Below are positions 25,295-33,365 of a stretch of 64,000 bases of DNA, in pieces (the first letter of the stretch is position 1; every line of letters starts with the position of its first letter). The position numbers and the translations under genes were made by a program. Source of the DNA: Streptomyces sp. TG1A-60 (GTDB lineage Bacteria; Actinomycetota; Actinomycetes; Streptomycetales; Streptomycetaceae). The notes under the pieces were generated by a model. That model ran no database searches, had not been told where the DNA came from, and was given only the letters and a program-made list of their open reading frames with translations. The stretch spans positions 4,960,001 to 5,024,000 of the forward strand of contig NZ_CP147520.1 in assembly GCF_037201975.1 (NCBI RefSeq). Direction: 5' to 3'.

Positions 25295-26407
25295 GTGATC
25301 AGAAGGCGGCGAACCCCGACATCGGCCCCGCCCCTGCCTCCACCTCCGCCGACCCTGCTCGCCTTCGTGCTCGGTCTCGTCATCGTGCTCGTGGCGTCCC
25401 CCGGGGGCGGGGTCGCCCAGGCTGTGGAGGGGCCGAGCGTTCGGGTGTCCAAGGGGCAGGCGGGTGTCGGTGGTTCGGTGATCGTGACCGGTGGTGGGTG
25501 GCGGCCGGAGGCGATCCTGATGGTGCTGATCTGTGGTCGGTCCGTACCGTCGCGGGATGTGCCCGGCGGCACCGACTCCTGTGCCAACGCCGAGGGGCGG
25601 GCCGTGACCGCCGACGGCAAGGGCCGGTTCCGCCGGGAGTTGCCGGTGGCCGAGCCGCCCGTGCCGTGCCCGTGCGTCGTGCACGTCTCCACCATCACGG
25701 GGCCGAAGGCCGAGGCCGCCGCGGCTTTTCAGGTCGCCGGGCACTCGGTCGAGCCGTTGCCCCGGGAGGCGGCCGGTGGACGCCTCTCACTACTGACGGA
25801 AGGCCGACTACGGGGCTCCAGCGGGCTGTTGACCTGGTTCGGGGCACCGCCCACCCGTGAACTGGTCTTCACCGTGGGCAATGTCGGCACCTCCCCGGTG
25901 AAGAACCCCGTCTTCCAGGTCGGCACCTCCCACGGTGTGTTCGCGCCCCGGTGGGAGGAACAGCAGTGGCGCGGCACGATCCGGCCGGGCGCGGAGGCCC
26001 GCGTCACCCTGCCTGTGGACCTCGCGGCGGGGGCCCACGGCGACTACACCGTCTCCCTCAAGCACGGCGGCAAGGTCCTCGCCGAAGAGCCGTGGGGCGT
26101 GGGCCGCCCCTGGGGCGTCACCCTCTTCTGGCTGATGCTCTGCCTCGTCGTCCCGGCCGTGCTGTTCCGGATCGGGATGGCGCTGGTGGACCGGGTGCGA
26201 CCGGGCCGGACCACGGCAGAGCGGCGGCGGACGCCCCGACTGCCCCGGTGGGTGCCCACGCCGGGCCCCTCGACCGCCGCGCACGCTCAGCCCCGTCGGC
26301 CGTCCCGGTCGCGTACGGCCTCGGCCCTGCCGTGGTTCACGCCGGACACCGATGCGGGGGCGGCGCGGGCAGGGCGGCTCTCCGCACGGCAGGAGGACCA
26401 CTCCTGA
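25295..26407 (+). CDS. Membrane-anchored neocarzinostatin-like surface protein
   Basis: The 370-residue protein begins with a basic, Pro-rich segment and a signal/anchor helix (LLAFVLGLVIVLVASPGGG). Residues about 48-150 (VRVSKGQAGVGGSVIVTGGGW, then CGRSVP, CANAEGRAVTADGKGRF and CPCVVHVST) match the Ig-like neocarzinostatin apoprotein fold, with paired cysteines. A second beta domain follows. A transmembrane helix (WGVTLFWLMLCLVVPAVLFRIGMAL) and a basic cytoplasmic tail close the protein. GTG 25295 follows GGAG. Members of this family are not necessarily chromophore carriers; here a structural or binding role at the cell surface with the LPRTG protein is more likely. Confidence 0.8.
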   Translation: MIRRRRTPTSAPPLPPPPPTLLAFVLGLVIVLVASPGGGVAQAVEGPSVRVSKGQAGVGGSVIVTGGGWRPEAILMVLICGRSVPSRDVPGGTDSCANAEGRAVTADGKGRFRRELPVAEPPVPCPCVVHVSTITGPKAEAAAAFQVAGHSVEPLPREAAGGRLSLLTEGRLRGSSGLLTWFGAPPTRELVFTVGNVGTSPVKNPVFQVGTSHGVFAPRWEEQQWRGTIRPGAEARVTLPVDLAAGAHGDYTVSLKHGGKVLAEEPWGVGRPWGVTLFWLMLCLVVPAVLFRIGMALVDRVRPGRTTAERRRTPRLPRWVPTPGPSTAAHAQPRRPSRSRTASALPWFTPDTDAGAARAGRLSARQEDHS

Positions 26408-26408
26408 G

Positions 26409-26454
26409 CGCGGGACGGGGCGCCGCACCCGGAGGTGCGGCGCCCCGTCCCGCG
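26409..26454 (+). terminator. Strong stem-loop after the surface protein operon
   Basis: A perfect 21-bp stem (26409-26429 with 26434-26454) with a CGGA loop starts two bases after the stop codon of the neocarzinostatin-like gene. It also lies just beyond the end of the minus-strand transporter remnant, so it could act in both directions. Confidence 0.9.
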
Positions 26455-26476
26455 TCGCATCATGCGGACGCCGGTC

Positions 26477-26740
26477 TCAGCCGACGTCGCCCGTGAGGGC
26501 CCGGACCTTCCTGCGGTACATGTGGATCGCGAAGCCGGCGAGGACGGCGAGGGTTGCCTCGACGGCGACCATCCCGGTGCCGCTGAGGTCGAAGCCGCCG
26601 ACGGCGGGGTTGGAGAGCAGTCCCGTGACGGAGTCGCCCGCGGTGACCGCGAGGAACCACACGCCCATCATCTGGCTGGCGTACTTCGCAGGGCCATCTT
26701 CGTCCAGGCCGGCACCGGGCGGCCGGGACGTCCCGCACAC
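26477..26740 (-). pseudogene. C-terminal remnant of a POT/PTR peptide transporter
   Basis: About 70 residues match the end of proton-dependent oligopeptide transporters: KYASQMMGVWFLAVTAGDS, a GTGMVAVEATLAVLAGFAIHMY transmembrane helix and the RRKVRALTGDV tail. Intact members have about 450-500 residues and 12-14 helices; here everything before the last two helices is missing. The first 15 or so codons (from GTG 26740) are unrelated. No other transporter-like sequence is found in 26741-27156. This is an internal deletion, not a frameshift, and the product cannot be functional. Confidence 0.75.
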
Positions 26741-27156
26741 AGAAGAGACCTTCAGCGCGGATATGCCGTCAAAGTCCCCTGTGTGTCATTACAGGCGTTC
26801 CGTCACCATACGGCAGGAGGCTACGGGAGACGGAAGGGCTTGAACGGTGAATTACAGGTAAGAAGACAACTGTGATCGCGCATTCCAAGGTCATCTCGAG
26901 GGTAATGGCTCATGAATGCAAGGCAAGGTCGTGGCGGGCGCGATGCCGCCACCTGACGGACGCGGAGTCGGCGCGCGACCCCCACCGGATCCGGACGCCA
27001 TCTCCACGCACGCCACCGGACCTTCACCGGGGCGGGACGAAACGCCCGCCGGAGTCGATCATGCCCGGTGGAGGTAAGAGAACCGTTGGACCAAGGTGTG
27101 AATCACGCTTGTCGATCCCCCTCCACCTGCGGTTCTCGTCGGACTACCATCACCCC
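26741..27156. other. Interval upstream of the response regulator gene
   Basis: About 415 bases without a credible intact gene. It probably contains the former promoter region of the deleted peptide transporter (minus strand) and the promoter of the response regulator. CACACAG and CTGTGTG form inverted arms at about 26736-26742 and 26779-26785. A short minus-strand frame starting MSHYPRDDLGMRDHSCLLT exists around 26825-26913, but there is no support for its translation. Confidence 0.45.
27145..27150 (+). promoter_or_regulatory. -10-like hexamer placing the start codon at +1
   Basis: TACCAT at 27145-27150 lies six bases before the ATG of the response regulator gene, and there is no ribosome binding site. 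A leaderless transcript is the simplest reading. No good -35 is visible. Confidence 0.4.
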
Positions 27157-27834
27157 ATGACCCGTGTACTGCTCGCCGAGGACGACGCGTCCATCTCGGA
27201 GCCGCTGGCTCGCGCACTGCGCCGGGAGGGGTACGAGGTGGAGGTCCGCGAGGACGGACCCACAGCGCTGGACGCCGGAATGCAGGGTGGCGTCGACCTG
27301 GTCGTACTGGACCTGGGGCTGCCCGGCATGGACGGCCTGGAGGTGGCCCGCCGACTGCGCGCCGAGGGCCACACCATCCCGATCCTCATCCTGACCGCGC
27401 GCGCCGACGAGGTGGACACCGTCGTCGGCCTGGACGCGGGCGCCGACGACTACGTCACCAAGCCCTTCCGCCTCGCCGAACTGCTCGCCCGCGTCCGGGC
27501 CCTGCTCCGGCGCGGTGCCGCCGAGCCCCAGCAGCCGCCCGCCACGCACGGTGTGCGCATCGACGTCGAGTCCCACCGGGCCTGGATGGGCGACGAGGAG
27601 CTGCAGCTCACGGCGAAGGAGTTCGACCTGCTGCGGGTGCTCGTGCGCGACGCCGGGCGGGTCGTCACCCGTGACCAGCTGATGCGCGAGGTCTGGGACA
27701 CGACCTGGTGGTCCTCGACCAAGACCCTCGACATGCACATCTCCTGGCTCCGCAAGAAGCTCGGCGACGACGCGGCGAACCCGCGCTACATCGCGACGGT
27801 ACGTGGGGTCGGCTTCCGGTTCGAGAAGAACTGA
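27157..27834 (+). CDS. OmpR-family two-component response regulator
   Basis: The 225-residue protein has a receiver domain (residues 1-115) with acidic pocket AEDD at 7-10, phospho-acceptor D52 in LVVLDLGLPGMDG, the Thr in ILTARAD and Lys in YVTKPF. A C-terminal winged helix (about 130-225) carries LTAKEFDLLRVLVRDAGRVVTRDQL and the recognition segment TLDMHISWLRKKLGD. It binds DNA as a dimer when phosphorylated, presumably by the histidine kinase 330 bp downstream. ATG 27157 has no ribosome binding site and is probably leaderless. The regulon is unknown; the nearby surface-protein genes and transporter remnant are possible historical targets. Confidence 0.93.
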   Translation: MTRVLLAEDDASISEPLARALRREGYEVEVREDGPTALDAGMQGGVDLVVLDLGLPGMDGLEVARRLRAEGHTIPILILTARADEVDTVVGLDAGADDYVTKPFRLAELLARVRALLRRGAAEPQQPPATHGVRIDVESHRAWMGDEELQLTAKEFDLLRVLVRDAGRVVTRDQLMREVWDTTWWSSTKTLDMHISWLRKKLGDDAANPRYIATVRGVGFRFEKN

Positions 27835-27890
27835 GCCCTGCCAAGGGCCGAGCCGGGCGCCTCATGGCTCGGTGGCCGCGCGGTACGGCG

Positions 27891-27939
27891 GCGGACTGTG
27901 TGTGGCTGGTCGCGCGGTTCCCCGCATCCTCAGGGCCCT
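27891..27939 (+). repeat. Dispersed intergenic repeat, copy B
   Basis: Contains the core GGCTGGTCGCGCGGTTCCCC shared, with small changes, by copies at 29486-29534 and 52509-52561 (same orientation) and 34676-34705 and 63330-63370 (opposite orientation). It sits between the response regulator and kinase genes. Confidence 0.7.
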
Positions 27940-27980
27940 TCTGACGGATCTCCGTGGCATCGAGACGCCCGGCACTCACG

Positions 27981-28034
27981 CTCGCCGCACCGGGCACGCT
28001 CGCCGCACCGGGCACGCTCGCCGTACCGGGCACA
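27981..28034 (+). repeat. Three tandem copies of an 18-bp unit
   Basis: CTCGCCGCACCGGGCACG is present at 27981-27998 and 27999-28016, with a two-base variant at 28017-28034. It is intergenic and probably arose by slippage. Confidence 0.85.
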
Positions 28035-28164
28035 GACCCCGGTACGTCCATGCCGGACCGGCCCCGACGGGGCGCGGCGGGCGCTTCTTACCCCCGCCCA
28101 CGGCAGCCGTCCGGTGCCGCACAATCAGAGGTCCCAGAACACTCGCCCCGCCCGGAGGGCCGCC

Positions 28165-29433
28165 GTGCGCCGCCGTCTCATCCAGTCCACCCTCGCCGTC
28201 GTCCTCGTGGTCATCGCGGTCTTCGGCGTCTCCCTCGTCATCGTCGAGACCCGCACGATCAGCAACAGCGCCCAGGAACGCGTGGAGTCCGAGGCGGTGC
28301 AGCTGACGAGCATCGTGGACAGCCGGATCATCGGCGACGAAAGGATCACCGCGGAGGTCCTCCGGAACCAGGTCGGCGACGAGCGCTACGCCCGTATCGA
28401 GATCCCCGGCCAGCCCACGATCGAGATCGGCGAGAAGCCCGCCGGGGACGTCATCCGCCACCGGGCCAAGGGCGAGAAGGACGAGATCGTCACGGTCGAG
28501 GAGTCCCGCTCGGCGGTCAGCCGGGAGGTCGGCCGTACGCTGCTGATCATCGCGGCGGTCGCCCTGCTCGCCGTCATCGCCGCCGTCGTCCTCGCCGTAC
28601 GCCAGGCCAACCGCCTCGCCTCACCGCTCACCGACCTCGCCGAGACAGCCGAACGGCTCGGCTCCGGCGACCCGCGCCCCCGCCACAAGAGGTACGGCGT
28701 GCCGGAGCTGGACCGGGTCGCGGACGTGCTGGACTCCTCCGCCGAGCGCATCGGCCGCATGCTGACCGCCGAGCGCCGCCTCGCCGCCGACGCCTCCCAT
28801 CAGCTGCGTACGCCGCTGACCGCGCTGTCCATGCGGCTGGAGGAGATCGGCCTCACCGACGATCCCGCCACGGTGAAGGAGGAGGCGCACATCGCGCTCA
28901 CCCAGGTCGAGCGCCTCACGGACGTCGTGGAACGGCTCCTCACCAACTCCCGCGACCCCCGCAACGGCTCCGCCGTCTCCTTCGAGCTCGACGAGGTCAT
29001 CAAGCAGCAGCTGGAGGAGTGGCGGCCGGCCTACCGCAGCGCCGGGCGCGCCGTGGTCAGCTCGGGCAAGCGGCATCTTCAGGCCGTGGGTACGCCGGGC
29101 GCGGTCGCGCAGGTGCTGGCCGCGCTGATCGAGAACTCGCTCATGCACGGCGGCGGCACGGTGGCGTTGCGCACCCGCGTCACCGGCAACCAGGCGGTGA
29201 TCGAGGTCACCGACGAGGGGCCCGGCGTGCCCGCCGACCTCGGGGCGCGGATCTTCGAGCGGGCGATCAGCGGGCGCAACTCGACGGGGATCGGGCTGGC
29301 CGTGGCGCGGGACCTCGCGGAGGCCGACGGGGGACGGCTGGAGATGCTTCAGGCGCAGCCGCCGGTGTTCGGGTTGTTCCTGTCGCGTACGCCGGTACGG
29401 ACACCGTCGGGCGACGACCGGCCTGTCCGCTAG
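28165..29433 (+). CDS. Membrane sensor histidine kinase
   Basis: The 422-residue kinase starts at GTG 28165 behind GGAGG. Transmembrane helices at about 5-27 and 125-145 flank a roughly 95-residue extracellular sensor region. A HAMP linker (about 146-200) leads to the HisKA box ADASHQLRTPLTAL with phospho-acceptor H212. The ATPase domain has ENSLMHGG (N box), TDEGPGVP (G1) and GIGLAVARDLAEADGG (G2). It should phosphorylate the OmpR-type regulator encoded upstream on the same strand. The signal is unknown; the small extracellular domain has no recognisable ligand-binding fold. Confidence 0.92.
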   Translation: MRRRLIQSTLAVVLVVIAVFGVSLVIVETRTISNSAQERVESEAVQLTSIVDSRIIGDERITAEVLRNQVGDERYARIEIPGQPTIEIGEKPAGDVIRHRAKGEKDEIVTVEESRSAVSREVGRTLLIIAAVALLAVIAAVVLAVRQANRLASPLTDLAETAERLGSGDPRPRHKRYGVPELDRVADVLDSSAERIGRMLTAERRLAADASHQLRTPLTALSMRLEEIGLTDDPATVKEEAHIALTQVERLTDVVERLLTNSRDPRNGSAVSFELDEVIKQQLEEWRPAYRSAGRAVVSSGKRHLQAVGTPGAVAQVLAALIENSLMHGGGTVALRTRVTGNQAVIEVTDEGPGVPADLGARIFERAISGRNSTGIGLAVARDLAEADGGRLEMLQAQPPVFGLFLSRTPVRTPSGDDRPVR

Positions 29434-29485
29434 GCGGTCGGGTTCCGCGGATGTCCCGTGGCCTCGCGGCGCGACGCGGCGACCG

Positions 29486-29534
29486 CGGGTCGTCCGTGGC
29501 CGCTCGCGCGGTTCCCCGCGCCCCGTCCGGGGCG
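29486..29534 (+). repeat. Dispersed intergenic repeat, copy C, ending in a hairpin
   Basis: Shares GGTCGTCCGTGG and CTCGCGCGGTTCCCCGCG-type segments with copies A, B and E. Its right end forms CGCCCC-GTCC-GGGGCG, a short hairpin that could end transcription of the kinase gene. It lies between convergent genes. Confidence 0.65.
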
Positions 29535-29551
29535 CTGCCCGCGCCCGTAGG

Positions 29552-30115
29552 CTACGGCCGGCCGTTCGACCGCTTCCCCGCGCCCCCGGTGAGCGCGGGC
29601 GGGTGGGCGGTCCCCGCTTCGAGGAACGATTCCGCGCCGGCCGTCGCCTCGCGGCCCGGGAGGGCCCGGAACACCCAGGTGCGGTACGACCAGAACCGGA
29701 AGAGCGTCGCGATGCCGATGCCGAGGAACTTGAAGATGTTGGACTGCAGTGGACTGTCCCAGCCGAAGCCGTACGTGGCCGTGTAGAGGACGCCGTTCTC
29801 GATGACGAGGCCGACCACGCTGAACAGCAGGAAGAGCGACATCTCCCGCGTACGGCCGCCCTTGTCGCGGTCCCGGTACGTGAAGTGGCGGAAGCCGACG
29901 TAGTTGAAGGCGATGGCGACGACCGTGGCGATGACACTGGCCCGGACGACCTGGAGGTCGGTGGTGTGCCGCACGAGGTTGAAGACCGCGAGATTCACCA
30001 GCAGCCCCGCACCGCCCACCGCGCCGAACTTGGCGACCTCCCGCAGGAGCAGGTCGATCCGGCGGCGCAGGGCGCCGCGGGGCTTCGCATCAGGCCCCGA
30101 GGTGGTACTTCCCAT
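29552..30115 (-). CDS. GtrA-family membrane protein
   Basis: GtrA proteins are small four-helix membrane proteins thought to move polyprenyl-linked sugars or help glycosyl transfer in the envelope. This 187-residue member has four hydrophobic segments: FGAVGGAGLLVNLAVFNLV, VIATVVAIAFNYVGF, LFLLFSVVGLVIENGVLY and FKFLGIGIATLFRFWSYRTWVF. It also has the typical RHFTYRDRDKGG loop and RTWVF ending. The N-terminus is basic and the C-terminus is a low-complexity tail. It is divergent from purK. The partner glycosyltransferase is not adjacent; the envelope genes further right are possible partners. Confidence 0.88.
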   Translation of the reverse strand: MGSTTSGPDAKPRGALRRRIDLLLREVAKFGAVGGAGLLVNLAVFNLVRHTTDLQVVRASVIATVVAIAFNYVGFRHFTYRDRDKGGRTREMSLFLLFSVVGLVIENGVLYTATYGFGWDSPLQSNIFKFLGIGIATLFRFWSYRTWVFRALPGREATAGAESFLEAGTAHPPALTGGAGKRSNGRP

Positions 30116-30332
30116 GGTGTGCGGCCCCGTCGCTCGGTCCGGTCGGTGAGGTACCGGTGGTCAGCCGGTTGCTGTTCCGTCCGAAATGAGTTGGTCCTCG
30201 GTCGAAACCCACTGCTTCAGCCATGCTAACCAGCGCTCCTGGGCAATGCCTGTGCAGAAGCTCACAGGGGCGGCCCGGCCCGGGAAAGGGCGGGGAGGAC
30301 GGTCGGCGGGGGGTGGCCGATTCCGTGGCCGA

Positions 30333-30338
30333 TACTCT
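30333..30338 (+). promoter_or_regulatory. -10-like hexamer before purK
   Basis: TACTCT (30333-30338) is followed after six bases by GTG 30345, the expected start of full-length PurK. The geometry is the same as at 94-106 and implies a leaderless purK message. Confidence 0.35.
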
Positions 30339-30391
30339 GGGGGTGTGACGTTCCCGGTAGTCGGCATGGTCGGCGGGGGCAGCTCGCTCGT

Positions 30392-31483
30392 ATGACACAC
30401 GAGGCGGGCATCCCGCTCGGCATCAGGTTCAAGCTCCTCAGTGACACCCCTCAGGATTCCGCGGCGCAGGTCGTCGGCGATGTCGTCATCGGCGACTACC
30501 GCGACCTCGACACGCTGCGTGCGTTCGCGCGGGGCTGCGACGTGGTCACCTTCGATCACGAACACGTACCCACCGAGCATCTACGGGCCCTGGAGGCGGA
30601 CGGCATCCCCGTGCGCCCGGGTCCGGACGCGCTCCAGCACGCCCAGGACAAGGGTGTGATGCGGGCGAGGCTCGACGCGATCGGCGTGCCGTGTCCCCGG
30701 CACCGCATCGTCGCGGACCCCGATGACGTGGCCGCCTTCGCCGCGGAGGGCGACGGCTTTCCGGTCATCCTCAAGACCGTCCGGGGCGGCTACGACGGCA
30801 AGGGCGTGTGGGTCGTCCGGTCGGTCGAGGACGCCGCCGAGCCCTTCCGCGCCGGCGTCCCGGTCCTCGCCGAGGAGAAGGTCGACTTCGTACGGGAGCT
30901 GGCCGCGTGCGTCGTACGGTCGCCGCACGGCCAGGCCGTCGCGTACCCGGTCGTGGAGTCGCGGCAGGTGAACGGCGTCTGCGACACCGTCATCGCGCCG
31001 GCCCCCGACCTCGATCCCGCCCTCGCCCTGAAGGCCGAGGAGCTCGCCCTGACCCTCGCCGGGGAACTGGACGTGGTCGGCCATCTGGCCGTCGAGCTGT
31101 TCCAGACCCGCGACGGGCGCATCCTCGTGAACGAGCTGGCCATGCGCCCCCACAACTCCGGCCACTGGAGCCAGGACGGCGCGATCACCAGCCAGTTCGC
31201 CAACCACGTACGGGCGGTGCTCGACCTGCCGCTCGGCGACCCCCGCCCGCGTGCGGAGTGGACCGTCATGGTCAACGTCCTCGGCGGCGACTACCCGGAC
31301 ATGTACTACGCGTATCTGCACTGCATGGCCCGCGACCCCCAGCTCAAGATCCACATGTACGGCAAGGACGTGAAGCCCGGCCGCAAGGTCGGTCACGTCA
31401 ACACCTACGGCGACGACCTCGACGACGTGCTGGAGCGCGCCCGTCACGCCGCCGGATACCTGAGAGGCACGATCACCGAATGA
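30392..31483 (+). CDS. purK: N5-carboxyaminoimidazole ribonucleotide synthase, N-terminus frameshifted
   Basis: PurK uses ATP and bicarbonate to carboxylate AIR in purine biosynthesis. The open frame from ATG 30392 gives 363 residues covering the ATP-grasp fold ([46 protein letters not shown]). The family start is encoded just upstream in another frame: GTG 30345 reads VTFPVVGMVGGG and then shifts. Restoring one C after the G-run at 30375-30380 gives the conserved [13 protein letters not shown] and joins both parts. So either one base is missing from the sequence, or translation begins at 30392 without the first nucleotide-binding loop. It overlaps purE by ATGA. Confidence 0.9.
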   Translation: MTHEAGIPLGIRFKLLSDTPQDSAAQVVGDVVIGDYRDLDTLRAFARGCDVVTFDHEHVPTEHLRALEADGIPVRPGPDALQHAQDKGVMRARLDAIGVPCPRHRIVADPDDVAAFAAEGDGFPVILKTVRGGYDGKGVWVVRSVEDAAEPFRAGVPVLAEEKVDFVRELAACVVRSPHGQAVAYPVVESRQVNGVCDTVIAPAPDLDPALALKAEELALTLAGELDVVGHLAVELFQTRDGRILVNELAMRPHNSGHWSQDGAITSQFANHVRAVLDLPLGDPRPRAEWTVMVNVLGGDYPDMYYAYLHCMARDPQLKIHMYGKDVKPGRKVGHVNTYGDDLDDVLERARHAAGYLRGTITE

Positions 31484-32004
31484 GCCCGGTCGTAGGCATC
31501 GTCATGGGGTCGGACTCCGACTGGCCCGTCATGGAGGCCGCCGCACAGGCCCTCGACGAGTTCGAGATCGAGTACGAGGTCGACGTGGTCTCCGCGCACC
31601 GGATGCCGCGCGAGATGATCGCGTACGGCGAGGAGGCCGCCGAGCGGGGGATCAAGGTGATCATCGCGGGCGCGGGCGGCGCCGCCCATCTGCCGGGCAT
31701 GCTCGCGTCCGTGACCCCGCTGCCCGTCATCGGCGTCCCCGTGCCGCTGAAGTACCTCGACGGGATGGACTCCCTGCTGTCGATCGTGCAGATGCCGGCC
31801 GGTGTGCCCGTCGCGACCGTCTCCGTCGCCGGGGCCCGCAACGCCGGTCTGCTGGCCGCGCGCATCCTGGCCACGCGGGACGAGGAACTTCTCGGCCGGA
31901 TGCGGGAGTTCCAGCAGGAGCTGAACGACCAGGCCACCGAGAAGGGCAAGCGGCTGCGTACCAAGGTCGAGGGAGCCGGCAACGGCTTCGGCTTCGGGAA
32001 GTAA
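31480..32004 (+). CDS. purE: N5-carboxyaminoimidazole ribonucleotide mutase
   Basis: PurE moves the carboxylate of N5-CAIR to C4, giving CAIR in purine biosynthesis. The 174-residue protein shows the class I signature: [13 protein letters not shown] at the N-terminus, [11 protein letters not shown] with the catalytic His, [14 protein letters not shown], and [20 protein letters not shown]. Its ATG overlaps the purK stop (ATGA), so the pair is coupled. The C-terminus ends in a Gly/Phe-rich tail. It probably forms the usual octamer. Confidence 0.96.
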   Translation: MSPVVGIVMGSDSDWPVMEAAAQALDEFEIEYEVDVVSAHRMPREMIAYGEEAAERGIKVIIAGAGGAAHLPGMLASVTPLPVIGVPVPLKYLDGMDSLLSIVQMPAGVPVATVSVAGARNAGLLAARILATRDEELLGRMREFQQELNDQATEKGKRLRTKVEGAGNGFGFGK

Positions 32005-32039
32005 GTGACGCGATGACGGGGATCACGGGGGAGACAGGC

Positions 32040-33218
32040 ATGACATCGCTGGCCAAGGCGCGGGAGCTGCTGCGGGAGTTCCCGGTCGCGGACGGGCACA
32101 ACGACCTGCCCTGGGCGCTGCGTGAGCAGGTCCGCTACGACCTGGACGCGCGGGACATCGCCACCGACCAGAGCGCCTGTCTGCACACCGACCTGGCGCG
32201 GCTGCGCGCGGGCTGCGTCGGGGCGCAGTTCTGGTCGGTTTACGTACCCTCGGACCGGCCGGGGGCCGTCCCGGGCACGCTCGAACAGATCGACTGCGTA
32301 CGGCAGTTGATCGACCGTTACCCGGCCGAGCTGCGGGCCGCGCTGACCGCCGCCGACATGGAGGCGGCCCGCGCCGAGGGCCGCGTCGCCTCGCTGATGG
32401 GCGCCGAGGGCGGCCATTCCATCGACAACTCCCTCGCCACCCTGCGGGCGCTGTACGCGCTCGGTGTCCGCTACCTGACGCTCACCCACAACCACAACAT
32501 CGCCTGGGCGGACTCCGCGACCGACGACCCGGCGGTCGGCGGCCTCACGGCCTTCGGCCGGGCGGTCGTGCGGGAGATGAACCGCGAGGGCATGCTCGTC
32601 GACCTCTCGCACGTGGCCGCGACGACGATGCGCGACGCGCTCGACACCTCGGCCGCCCCGGTGATCTTCTCCCACTCGTCGTCACGGGCCGTCTGCGACC
32701 ACCCCCGCAACATCCCGGACGACGTCCTGGAGCGGTTGCCGGCCAACGGGGGCGTGGCCATGGTGACGTTCGTGCCGAAGTTCGTGCTCCAGGCCGCCGT
32801 CGACTGGACGGCCGCCGCCGACGAGAACATGCGCGCGCACGGCCTCCACCACCTCGACACCACCCCCGAGGGGATGGCCGTCCACCGCGCCTTCGAGGAA
32901 CGGAACCCCCGCCCGGTAGCCACGGTGTCCACGGTCGCCGACCACCTCGACCACATGCGCGAGGTCGCCGGCATCGACCACCTCGGCATCGGCGGCGACT
33001 ACGACGGCACCGCCTTCACCCCGGACGGCCTGGACGACGTCTCCGGCTACCCGAACCTGATCGCCGAGCTCCTCGACCGCGGCTGGTCCGGGACCGACCT
33101 GGCCAAGCTGACCTGGCAGAACACGGTCCGGGTGCTGGGCGCGGCCGAGGACGTGGCCCGGGATCTTGGGACCCGCACGGGCCCCTCGAACGCCACGTTG
33201 GAGCAGCTGGACGGGTGA
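32040..33218 (+). CDS. Membrane dipeptidase-family (M19) metallopeptidase
   Basis: M19 enzymes hydrolyse dipeptides, including those with a C-terminal D-residue, using two zinc ions. The 392-residue protein (ATG 32040 behind GGGGGAG; ATG 32013 is an alternative) has all ligands: H20 and D22 in [10 protein letters not shown], the bridging Glu in MGAEGGHSI, His residues in [13 protein letters not shown] and [10 protein letters not shown], and the catalytic Asp in IGGDYDG. No signal peptide is seen, so it is probably cytoplasmic despite the family name. It follows purE closely (about 35 bp) and may be cotranscribed. The next gene is a paralogue lacking these residues. Confidence 0.9.
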   Translation: MTSLAKARELLREFPVADGHNDLPWALREQVRYDLDARDIATDQSACLHTDLARLRAGCVGAQFWSVYVPSDRPGAVPGTLEQIDCVRQLIDRYPAELRAALTAADMEAARAEGRVASLMGAEGGHSIDNSLATLRALYALGVRYLTLTHNHNIAWADSATDDPAVGGLTAFGRAVVREMNREGMLVDLSHVAATTMRDALDTSAAPVIFSHSSSRAVCDHPRNIPDDVLERLPANGGVAMVTFVPKFVLQAAVDWTAAADENMRAHGLHHLDTTPEGMAVHRAFEERNPRPVATVSTVADHLDHMREVAGIDHLGIGGDYDGTAFTPDGLDDVSGYPNLIAELLDRGWSGTDLAKLTWQNTVRVLGAAEDVARDLGTRTGPSNATLEQLDG

Positions 33219-33248
33219 CACCCGGGGCGCCGGGGGTCACCCGGACGG

Positions 33249-33276
33249 CGTACGGCGGCCTCGCCGCCGCCGTACG
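33249..33276 (+). terminator. Stem-loop between the two M19-family genes
   Basis: CGTACGGCGGC (33249-33259) pairs perfectly with GCCGCCGTACG (33266-33276) across a 6-base loop, 30 bp after the dipeptidase stop codon. The next gene starts 90 bp later. Confidence 0.7.
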
Positions 33277-33365
33277 ACCCGAACGCCCCACCCACCAGGA
33301 AGGCGGGCGGCTCCCGTGCCACGGTGACCAGTACTGCGATCACCCAACGGCTACGGAGGACCGCC

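Larger units (their letters stand above)
27835..28164. other. Interval between response regulator and kinase genes
   Basis: 330 bases, unusually long for a two-component pair. It holds a copy of the dispersed intergenic repeat (27891-27939) and a tandem 18-bp array (27981-28034). No gene is supported. The separation suggests repeat insertion between genes once adjacent. Confidence 0.55.

Noticed and set aside
26825..26913. Minus-strand short frame MSHYPRDDLGMRDHSCLLT... upstream of the transporter remnant, as a possible leader peptide
   Set aside because: It has no ribosome binding site or promoter spacing, no repeated codons and only an eroded downstream gene.
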